Of a DNA stretch of 64,000 bases, positions 36,001 through 48,300 are shown piece after piece. The position numbers were made by a program, and so were the translations under genes. The stretch lies in the NCBI GenBank assembly GCA_014843695.1, contig CM026404.1, positions 89,880,816 to 89,944,815 of the forward strand. The letters run 5' to 3'. The DNA is from Archivesica marissinica (taxonomy: Eukaryota; Mollusca; Bivalvia; Venerida; Vesicomyidae). The stretch's first letter is position 1; each line of letters begins with the position of its first letter. The notes beneath the pieces are model-generated. The model searched no databases, was not told where the DNA came from, and was given only the letters and a program-made list of their open reading frames with translations.

Positions 36001-39000
36001 AATTTGAATTTTAAGTGCACCATGATCCGTTGCCTGATCGGTGTCTGGCAAAAGTTTCATGAAGACTGTTAAACGAACCTGCTCTTCAATTCTCTCTGTT
36101 TGGGAGCATTGAGGTTAAACTTTGGTTTCTTCGAGGGTGACTTGTTTGCAAATATATTTCTTCCCGGAGACAAAAGATCGTTTTCTTTTCCACTCTCGTT
36201 GTCCATTTCTTGGCCCAATTCTTCCTTTATTTCTGGGTGTGCGCTTGATAATGAATTGAAGAACTGGGGGCAACGTCCCGTGGCTGCTTCATCTTCAGTG
36301 TCGTCTGCTATAGTGATATAAATGCTGATCACCCTATACAACTAGGTTACAGTAAAACTGCTTTCACTGTGAAGAGTTGATATAATAAGTTGATGTAATA
36401 AACTATGAACATCAGCTAAAACGATTTGCACCTCTCAATTTCAGTTAGTTTATTGGATTTTCATTTGTGAACTTCATTTAATTTGCAAATCACCTTTTCA
36501 TTTACGAAACTAATTTCATTTGCATGACATACACTATCATGTGATACAGGACATACACTATTATACAAACTCAAACACAAGAATGCCGTAATGCATTCAA
36601 ACAGAGATAAGCAAATTCGATGAATTGATAATGGCCCGCAGGCTCCGGACAGACAAATTTGCGGATTTTGAGTCAATATCTCTGGTATTTCATGACGATT
36701 GGTAAATGAGCCTGCTCTCCAATTCTCTCTGTTCGGGAGCATTGAGGCTAATCGTACTATGGTGCTATATATTAATGGTAGGCTAAAAGCTTAGTAGTTT
36801 AACATTCCACCCATTGGTTACTGAGAACTGGCTTCAGATACACGGTCGGACTGATGCACGAACGGACGGTCGGACTGATGCACGAACATCCCATGGCGGA
36901 ATTTCGTATAGGATTAGGAATATTGATTTAGTGTCGTTCGTGCATCCGTCCGTTCGTGGCGTTATGCCCATTGTACAATTTTCCGTAACAAGTTGTCTGT
37001 AAACTGTTAAGCTCGAGATAAATTCAATTATTAACCCATTCAACACCAAGTGACTCACATGGACTGGTCCATGATATTCACAAACCAATAAATGAATCAG
37101 AAAATCACATTTGGACAAGTTCATTTATCAAAATGGGTAATTATGTCTAAAAATAGTCATATCACTGGCAAAAAGTGCAGATCCTGATGAGACGGCTCGT
37201 CACGAGCCGGCTCATCTGGATCTACACTTTTTGTAAGCCTATTTAGAGGTCTGTGGTGTTGAAAGGGTTAAACTTACCTGCAGTTTCTGTTTTTGAAGTA
37301 AACATAAATCTGTATAAATCATCATCAGTATCATCATCAGCCGTACATTTTTTCTTGGCGGGAGACGTGTATAAGTCGTATAATTCTGTGCTCGAGTTTT
37401 CTTCATCTGTAAAAATGAGAGACAATTTGTCTTTATGAGACATGGAGCAAAAACAATATATTGTACATATGAACGTTGCCCTCCCTCTCGCAGTTGAAGG
37501 GATATAAAAGAGGATAACGTGGATCTGACCTTTGACCTGGAAATGTGACCGTGACCCGACCTGGCTGTAAGTTGTGTTCTGCATATATGGTCTCAATATG
37601 GTGCAAAAAAGACGCCTACAGAGCGGGAGGTCGAAGGTTTGAATCTCGTCAGGGGTTCGTTCTGATATGGCCGATTGGTGAGCAGCCAGCTAGTTAAATA
37701 ATGGTTACCGATTGCCTACCACCTGGTGCCTGGCATACAAGCATAGGATTCGGGAAGTACTGATGTACCAGCCTGGCGTCTGGCATACAAGCATAGGATT
37801 CGGGAAGTACTGATGTACCAGCCTGGCGTCTGGCATACAAGCATAGGATTCGGGAAGTACTGATGTACCAGCCTGGCGTCTGGCATACAAGCATAGGATT
37901 CGGGAAGTACTGATGTACCAGCCTGGCGTCTGGCATACAAGCATAGGATTCGGGAAGTACTGATGTACCAGCCTGGCGTCTGGCATACAAGCATAGGATT
38001 CGGGAAGTACTGATGTACCAGCCTGGCGTCTGGCATACAAGCATAGGATTCGGGAAGTACTGATGTACCAGCCTGGCGTCTGGCATACAAGCATAGGATT
38101 CGGGAAGTACTGATGTACCAGCCTGGCGTCTGGCATACAAGCATAGGATTCGGGAAGTACTGATGTACCAGCCTGGCGTCTGGCATACAAGCATAGGATT
38201 CGGGAGGTACTGATGTACCAGCCTGGCACCTGGCATACAAGCATAGGATTCGGGAAGTACTGATGTACCAGCCTGGCGTCTGGCATACAAGCATAGGATT
38301 CGGGAAGTACTGATGTACCAGCCTGGCGTCTGGCATACAAGCATAGGATTCGGGAAGTACTGATGTACCAGCCTGGCGTCTGGCATACAAGCATAGGATT
38401 CGGGAAGTACTGATGTACCAGCCTGGCGCCTGGCATACAAGCATAGGATTCGGGAAGTACTGATGTACCAGCCTGGCGCCTGGCATACAAGCATAGGATT
38501 CGGGAAGTACTGATGTACCAGCCTGGCGTCTGGCATACAAGCATAGGATTCGGGAAGTACTGATTTTCATAAAAAGAGGTGTCCCATAAGTCAGAAATGG
38601 TGGCCCTTTAAATAGGGGTGACACTATAATAAACAAACACTATATAATATCATCACATTATTCTTAAGTTACCTTCTCTAACTCTCTTGCGTGGGCTGCG
38701 TCTATGTTTCAACAACGTAGTCTTAACTGACACTTCTTTCCCTTTCAAACTAGGTCTCTCTGGCGTCTGTGCTTGGTGGAGAACTGTTGTGGGTTTTACT
38801 CTGTAAGTTCTGTCCCATATACTCAACATGTGTAGCATTTCAGATTTCTTCTTTACATACTTTGGCTGCAAGCACAATATGACAAGTTGAAATTTGTTTT
38901 TATTGTTGTTTCTTGGGGGGGGTAAACTTTATTTATTTTACATCGATTGCAAAACAAGCTTTTAACAACTTATCACTCTCGTTGGCGCAGATGAGAGCGT

Positions 39001-42000
39001 AAATGTGGTCATTCGTGTAGGAGGAAACTGGAGTACCCGGAGAAAACCCACCTGTCTGATCTGGCAAACCACTGTACCATCTCACATACTTCCCGGTCCT
39101 AGGATGGAACCCGGTTTGCATTGGTGATTAGTGACCGCGCTAACCACTGACGGTTTAAAGTGTCGTACCACAGGTTTAGGTCACGTGGCGACCTCTGGCT
39201 ATTGTTGGCGCCCCTCCGATCAGTATTACAGGCACAGACCAAGGTCGGAGGTAAATAAAACTTTTCTCAAATCTCAGACTCGGTCTCAAGCTTCTGATTG
39301 GTTCAGCTGACAAGAACACTCAGAAGCATCCTATCAAATCACTGGAGATCTGAGAAAAGCATAATAACCTCAGGGCCTGGGTAGAAACACGACATTCCGA
39401 GAGCAAGCATTATAACCTCAGGGACTGGGTAGAAACACGACATTCCGAGAGCCAGCATTATAACCTCGGAGCCTGGGTAGAAACACGACATTCTGAGAGC
39501 CAGCATTATAACCTCAGGGCCTGGGTAGAAACACGACATTCTGAGAGCAAGCATTATAACCTCAGGGCCTGGGTAGAAACACAACATTTCGAGAGCAAGC
39601 ATTATAACCTCAGGGCCTGGCTAGAAACACGACATTCTGAGAGCCAGCATTATAACCTCAGGGCCTGGGTAGAAACACGACATTCTGAGAGCCAGCATTA
39701 TAACCTCAGGGCCTGGGTAGAAACACGACATTCCGAGAGCCAGCATTATAACCTCAGGGCCTGGGTAGAAACACGACATTCCGAGAGCCAGCATTATAAC
39801 CTCAGGGCCTGGGTAGAAACACGACATTCTGAGAGCCAGCATTATAACCTCAGGGCCTGGATAGAAACACGACATTCTGAGAGCCAGCATTATAACCTCA
39901 GGGCCTGGGTAGAAACACGACATTCCGAGAGCCAGCATTATAACATCAGGGCCTGGGTAGAAACACGACATTCCGAGAGCCAGCATTATAACCTCAGGGC
40001 CTGGGTAGAAACACGACATTCCGAGAGCTAGCATTATAACCTCAGGGCCTGGCTAGAAACACGACATTCCGAGAGCCAGCATTATAACCTCAGGGCCTGG
40101 GTAGAAACACGACATTCCGAGAGCTAGCATTATAACCTCGGGGCCTGGCTAGAAACACGACATTCCGAGAGCCAGCATTATAACCTCAGGGCCTGGGTAG
40201 AAACACGACATTCCGAGAGCAAGCATTATAACCTCAGGGCCTGGGTAGAAACACGACATTCCGAGAGCAAGCATTATAACCTCAGGGCCTGGGTAGAAAC
40301 ACGACATTCCGAGAGCTAGCATTATAACCTCAGGGCCTGGCTAGAAACACGACATTCCGAGAGCCAGCATTATAACCTCAGGGCCTGGGTAGAAACACGA
40401 CATTCGAGAGCCAGCATTATAACTCAGGGCCTGGGTAGAAACACGACATTCTGAGAGCCAGCATTATAACCTCAGGGCCTGGGTAGAAACACGACATTCT
40501 GAGAGCCAGCATTATAACCTCAGGGCCTGGGTAGAAACACGACATTCTGAGAGCCAGCATTATAACCTCAGGGCCTGGGTAGAAACACGACATTCTGAGA
40601 GCCAGCATTATAACCTCAGGGCCTGGGTAGAAACACGACATTCTGAGAGCCAGCATTATAACCTCAGGGCCTGGGTAGAAACACGACATTCTGAGAGCCA
40701 GCATTATAACCTCAGGGCCTGGGTAGAAACACGACATTCCGAGAGCCAGCATTATAACCTCAGGGCCTGGGTAGAAACACGACATTCTGAGAGCCAGCTG
40801 GTTAGCTTCCTCACAAGAATGAATTTGACGAAATCAGCGATCTTAATCACTCGGGCACCTCAAAATATTGGAAAGCCGTTATTAATATATAGAATTATAC
40901 AAAATATTGGAAAGCCGTCATTAATATATAGAATTATACATAATATTGGAAAGACGTTATTAATATATAGAATTATACATAATATTGGAAAGCCGTCATT
41001 AATATATAGAATTATACATAATATTGGAAAGCCGTCATTAATATATAGAATTATACATAATATTGGAAAGCCGTCATTAATATATAGAATTATACATAAT
41101 ATTGGAAAGCCGTTATTAATATATAGAATTATACATAATATTGGAAAGCCGTTATTAATATATAGAATTATACATAATATTACACAGACACTCCGGTCAA
41201 ATTTGATTAAACTTGTACTTGCTTCCAAACAGATGTGAGAATAAAAACAAATTAAGTTAGGCTTTCCGTTTTGGAATGCGAAAACAAAGTGTCAAATAAA
41301 TCGTAATTAATATTGTGCTATTTTATTGCCTAATTACTTGCACTAGAATATATTCACTATAATATCAGGGTTCCCTCTGTCTGAATATTTGTCTGTGCCA
41401 CTTCTGTCGTCAATTGAAAAAAACTGGAGTCAATTTGAAAAACTTGGAGCCAACTAAGAGCCATATAGTTTACAGTTAAATATTTGAAGCCATGTATTTG
41501 ACAAATATTTGTTTTTTGTCACCATTGGCGACCGACTGTGGGAACCCTGAATATACAGTCCAATCTGTGCTCCATATGAAGGCGGGCAGTTAAAATTCTG
41601 TCTCTAACGACACATAATGACTTCTCTTAGTACTCTAATTGGAAGAAATCTTCAGAACCTCCTTCACTATTTCGGCTTTTAAGTTGATGTTATTCGTACC
41701 GTCGTTACAATGATATATACCAACAGATGAGATTGCTTTAAAGACACAAATCACATATATTGAGGGCCTCCGTGGACGAGTGGTGACTTCAGCTCACTTG
41801 ACCCTCGGTGCTGTAGGTTCCAATCCAACATTCAAGAGAGGGAGCTATCCAGCACAAGGTCGGTGGTTCTACCCAGGACCCGATATACTTCTCGGAAGGG
41901 GTACACAGGGGCCTTCCGCCACCAACTATTGCTGTTGGTTCATCTTTAACACCGCCCCCCAAAATGACAATAAATTCCACCTACCACAAAGTTATCTGGA

Positions 42001-45000
42001 TTAAAAGAGGCAAATAGTTCCCCCGAGTAGATGTTGATATTGCCCAGAGCAATCTGTATCGCCTTCTTCAATGGAATCCGAGCACCAGCATATGCTAAGT
42101 CAGTGGGATTTATCTCAGTTGGATAGGGGTTTAAGGGTACCAGCTTCTTCTGCAGCGGGTCAAACACAAACTGGTAGAGGAATGTGTTGTTTGCTGCTAT
42201 AAAACCATCTACATACTCTGGAGGTACCACTATGTTCGTCTTGAGGTACGTCGGTAACTTCTTCAATAGCTGCAATATAATACAATTCTGAATGAATGTC
42301 GGCCATCTTGGATTTTGGATCTGAATGACTAAATCAAGTCAAATAGAAAGTTAATGCAGTGTTTACAAGAAGTTTATACCGTCCGGCTTAAGTCTTTATG
42401 GCTGTGTCTGTCTGTGTGTGTCTGTGTGTGTGTCTGTCTGTGTGTCTATGTGTACTGTGTGTGTCTATGTGTCTGTGCGTGTGTCTGTGCGTGTGTCTGT
42501 CTGTGTCTGTGCGTGTGTCTGTGTGTGTCTGTCTGTGTGCATACAGGATAACTGAAGAAGTTATTGATGGATTTTTATTAAACTTTGTGGATATATGGAA
42601 GGTTGGTCTAAGAGGAAGTGACATTATATTGGGAGAAATTGGTCATGGCATGTGGTAAGGGAGGACAGCTAAGTGTCCACCCACTCCCATTGAAGTCCAA
42701 CTGTAAAATCTAGAATTTAGTCTTGTGTGAAATACCAGCAAGCTCTCCTAGCCGTATATTTGACTTTCAGATAGAAATGTTTGGTTATAGAAAGGAATCA
42801 AGTTTTTATTAAATTTTAACTTGTTATCCAGTTCAATCAATTTGGGTCAACAATAGATAATAATAATTCAGTACTTAAATGGCATTTCTTAATTTGACCT
42901 AGTGTCCAAAATGGCAATTATAGTAAAGGAGTTGAGGTTTCCTCAAAATGTAACTTTCACTAAGTTTGAACAAAATTGGCCACAAATAGAGTTTCAACAT
43001 TGCTTACAAGATTGTTCTTTAATTTGACAGAAATGGTCGAAATTATTCAAGCTGCCATCAAAATATAAGTTGTATGTATATAGGCCGTATCTGATTGGAT
43101 GTCAGCTGTATCACAATGCCCAGCGAATGTCATTGGGCGTCAGACCACCTACTGTTTTGCATTTCTTCTTTGATTAACTGCTCTGCTTCCTTGCTTTGTT
43201 TAACTTGTTGTTCAGGAGCTATCTGCTCGGAGGTTTGATGTCTAGTTTAAACATATTTTATTGCTTTCAAATAACATACATATACACAGACTGCACAATA
43301 ATTGTTCAACAAATGAAATGTAACGAATATTATACGAGTGAAACTGTTATAATTTAGAAGCAAATGGGTTGGGTCACAAGTTTTACCAACATTAGTGACG
43401 ACCCTCCCCTTGGTTTGATGTCTAAGCACGTCAGAAACATCTGCCACGTCCACTTTGGACTGGCAGTACTATCATCTCTAAAAATAAAACTGACACTGGA
43501 CCGCATTTCTTTGTTTTCAAACAAATTTCAAAATTGTAAGTAAATTCCAGAAAATTCGGTTCTGAGCACTGATCTCACCTGCGCTACATCGGCCTGCCTG
43601 GCCACCTTGAACACCTTATTAGCCCTGACGAGCCCGATCCCAGACAGGGATGGCATGTAATCACACCCAGAGAGTATACACATGTAGCGGAACTTCTCGA
43701 AACTGTACTGCCCACTCTGTATCTGCGTTACTTCATTCAATCTTCTTTGTTCAATCAAGATACCATTACCAGCATGGTCCATCTTGAATAAAACCTGGAC
43801 AAATGTTGAAAGAATGAAACGTGTGAATGGCGTTCGGCTACAATCTGACCAACACTTTATACCTACATTATTTATCGGAGAGGATGACGAAACCTACTTT
43901 ACTACAAGTCATAAATACATTTATCCTACCTACCGGTACATGTACCGTATACCCCCGTTTAAATTGCATCGCCCCCGGGGGCGTTTAAACGGGGGTATAC
44001 GGTATGTCATTTCCAGACACAAGTTTAGGCGAGCAGATTACGTATTCAGACAATTATTGAGGCCATTACAGTATTTCATGGTATACCATGTACATATTGT
44101 GGTACAAAAAAGCCTGATCAGTGGTCCTGTGGTTAGCATGTTGAACTGCGAAACCTGGTTTGACCTTAATAATATTAGCAGTTTTTCAGATCGCACTATA
44201 CACCGGGCATGTAATTAGTTTGTTTGTTTTTTTCGGGTTTAAAGTCGCACAAACAGCTTAGGTGATATGGCGACTCCCCAGCTATTATTGGTGGAGGAAG
44301 ACCCCGGGTTTAACGTCGCACCAACAACCATTAATTAGGTTATATGGCGACTCCCCAACTATTATTGGTGGAGGAAGGCCCCGGGTTTAACGTCGCAGCA
44401 ACAGCCGTTAGGTAGGTTATATGGTGACTCCCCAGCTATTATTGGTGGAGGAAGACCCCGGGTTTAACGTCGCACCAACAACCGTTAGTTAGGTTATATG
44501 GCGACTCCCCAGCTATTATTGGTGGAAGAAGGCCTGTGTTTGCCCCTCCAAACAGTATTTCAGGCACAGACGGGCACCAGGGTAGAACTACTGACCTACT
44601 GAAAGCCAGCTTGATCGCTTCCTCATTTGAAATAATTTGACACTCTAGAAAGTGATTTGACGTTAACGACCGCCACAGCTTCTGGAATTGGAGCATCTTA
44701 TGTATCCTCCAAAAAAATAAAATAGACTACAAGAATCATACTTCTGGAGGCATTGTGTTGATTAACCATGGCAACACAACTAATGTCGCTAGAACTTGTG
44801 ACCTGATCCGTTTGCTTTTCTTTAAATTATCATGTTTTATATTAACATGTAAAATGAATCGAACAATAGAATATGATTAACCAAGGGTTGACGATAAATA
44901 AATTAACAAAATAAAAATATAATTGCAAAATACCGCTGTACAATTTTGAGGGGCAATACCAACCCCTAAAATTTGCTACGTGTTTTGATCATAATTGAAA

Positions 45001-45289
45001 CAAACCTTTTCACATCCAAACAGGAGGAGGTCCGAGTCCTCTGTAATAATAACCTGGGCTATACCAATCTTGTTGAGGTAGGCCAGCTGAGCGTCTGCTT
45101 CATACGGTGCCACAATGCAATCCACTCCACGCTCTCGACAGTTCTGTAGGACAAATAGTAGAGGATGTAACAGAATTTAATTGATGCTTAATATATAACA
45201 TCTCTTGTATATGTCAATTTCTAAACTGTTTCATGTATTGTTTCTGTGACTTTAGAGTTAGTGTTCTTTAGTTGCTAAAATCTCAAGAT

Positions 45290-45331
<42 letters not shown>

Positions 45332-48300
45332 TCTAGTGATTGCTTCATTCTGTCAAGAGTATATTCGCAATATAGTAAAATGAATTTGCACCAGGGTTCA
45401 TTCTAGGTCAGAATTTTTGGGAGAAGTGAGAAAGTGCGTGATTGCTTCCTTAAATGGTGTTCTTTAATATACTTCTGCAAAATAGGGTTAAAATGCACAG
45501 TACAACCATTAAATACAACATTTGAATAGAAGGAGTGCTTTATAATGGGCCAGTGTATCTTACTAGACAAAATGTTGGGATAAGTGGGGCCCCCAGAGGG
45601 CAAAGTCAGGGTCCCTAGGGCGACAATTTCGCCCACATCGCCCTCTAGAATGATCCCTGTTGCACACGTAGTAGTCATGACTGACCACTAAAAGTTTCTC
45701 TATGTACAGTTGAATAAAAACTGAATAAAAACATTTCTCATATTTAGTGGAATTGTTGGTCCATCAGGACCGATTGGAAACCTGGCATGGTCTGGTCAAT
45801 GGCAGCTTGAGATAGGTTATTCAACAGTATGATGAGAAGAAGATTGTCTGATAGGTCATGGTTCCTACGCTAATATGATTGTAACGTTGATTATACCATC
45901 AGGTGGTTTTGGAATTTCGCGATGGTGGATCAAGGCTGTTGTCTATCAAGTTGTTTCTTACTTTGAAGACAATGCTTGATAGTGTGGAGTTGCGCCGGTG
46001 CTGTAAGTAGTCCCAATCCTCAAGTTACGGAGCATGTCAAGGAAATTAAAGAGTACCTTGTTTCAGACGATACATCCAGCTAACATAATAACCTCAAACA
46101 TGCCTGCGACTGATATCTATACAGCAGGCTACTTCCATAGAGAAAAATGAAATTCACGTTTAGGACAAAATGACTTAACGGAACAAAAAATCCTTAAAAT
46201 TCGGGAGGGTGACTTGTTTATAGATCAGGAAACAGTTGTTCAAGCCAAAGTTGGGGTTTAGTTTATACAAATTTATTTTAGCTCGATTGCGAAACAAGTT
46301 CTTACAACTTATATTAATCACTCTCGAGACCTCATTCCTGATGGGATCCATCGCCACGAGGGAGATAGAAGAGGCAACGTGGAATTTAAATGCCTTGCCT
46401 AAGGGCACAATCGTAACGGCTCCAGCGGGGCTCGAACTCCGGACTTTTCGGACCGAACGCGCATGCCCTATCACGACTTCCACATGTTTGAGGTTATTAA
46501 AGTCTAACCCACCCCACTCGCAAAGTTGGGGTTTGCATGTGGGATGGGACTTTAATAACCTCAAACAGGTCAGCATTATTAGATCATGTTTGGATCAGAT
46601 GTTTGGTAAAATGAAGCCTCTATCAATGTGCACGAACGAAACAGAATTAATTAATATCTCTGGGTATAGTCATACATGCCTTATCCAAACATTATGCATG
46701 AAATAACAGTGAATGTATTACGCTATAGCACATGATCTTACATTCATTAGCTCGAGAGCCATTTCTGGAGAAATATCTATACATCTTTGTAAGCATTCCC
46801 TGGCCTCCGCCCTCTTCCCCTCCCGTAAATACTGAGCAGCCTTCTTCTTGTTCAATTCTCTCTTTCTAGAAATACAAATATGTTAATTAGAAATTACACA
46901 TGAGCCAAATTGGGAACCGCGACATCACTTAGCAATATTAATAACAAACAAAGACTACTTTTCTATGATTTACAGAGAATACATTCCACTGTTTATATCT
47001 AGTACAATCCATTGACATATCAAGGTTGATAATTTCTCGACCGCCTCAATAACATAAGACTAACTCCATATTTAGTGCGTGAGAGAGAGAGAGAGAAAAG
47101 GCATGTGGAATTTAAATGCTTTGCCTAAGGGCACAATCGTAGAGTTCTAACGGGGCACAAACTCCAGGCCTTTCGCATGTGAAACATGAACTTGTTACAA
47201 TATCCACGAGATCACACTATATTTGATCCAGCGATATTTTAGCTTCTTCCCAAATTACCAACAGAAATTTAAGGAAACTTACTCTCTCCTAGACTTCTCC
47301 ACATTTTTCTTTGATGGTAAATGACAGCCATCAAAAACCATCACCGGCTTGACATTCTTTGAGAGTAGGTAGTTTATATATTTCATACAGTAATAAACAT
47401 ATCTGTAACATAAACAACAGCTCAAATAAATGTTACATATCTGTTACATAAATGACAGCTCAAATAAATGTTACATATCTGTTACATAAACAACAGCTCA
47501 AATAAATGTTACATATCTGTTACATAAACAACAGCTCAAATAAATGTTACATATCTGTTATATAAATGACAGCTCAAATAAATGTTACATATCTGTTATA
47601 TAAATGACAGCTCAAATAAATGTTACATATCTGTTTACATAAACAACAGCTCAAATAAATGTTACATATCTGTTTACATAAACAACAGCTCAAATAAATG
47701 TTACATATCTGTTACATAAATGACAGCTCAAATAAATGTTACATATCTGTTACATAAACAACAGCTCAAATAAATGTTACATATCTGTTACATAAACAAC
47801 AGCTCAAATAAATAGAACATATCTGTTTACATAAACAACAGCTCAAATAAATGTTACATATCTGTTTACATAAACAACAGCTCAAATAAATGTTACATAT
47901 CTGTTACATAAATGACAGCTCAAATAAATGTTACATATCTGTTACATAAACAACAGCTCAAATAAATGTTACATATCTGTTATATAAATGACAGCTCAAA
48001 TAAATGTTACATATCTGTTATATAAATGACAGCTCAAATAAATGTTACATATCTGTTTTACATAAACAACAGCTCAAATAAATGTTACATATCTGTTTAC
48101 ATAAACAACAGCTCAAATAAATGTTACATATCTGTTTACATAAACAACAGCTCAAATAAATGTTACATATCTGTTTACATAAACAACAGCTCAAATAAAT
48201 GTTACATATCTGTTACATAAACCACAGCTCAAATAAATAGAACATATCTGTTACATAAACAACAGCTCAAATAAATGTTACATATCTGTTATATAAACAA

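Noticed and set aside
37694..38636. Three overlapping open frames of about 280-306 codons
   Set aside because: A 50-bp unit without stops yields all three frames in turn. It is SINE-derived tandem DNA in an EXO1 intron.
39339..40785. Repetitive open frames with [15 protein letters not shown] motif
   Set aside because: 48-bp minisatellite, divisible by three, hence an open frame. It aligns with a SINE segment rather than with a protein family.
42354..42658. Cys/Val-rich open frames
   Set aside because: TG-rich microsatellite artefact inside EXO1 intron 5.
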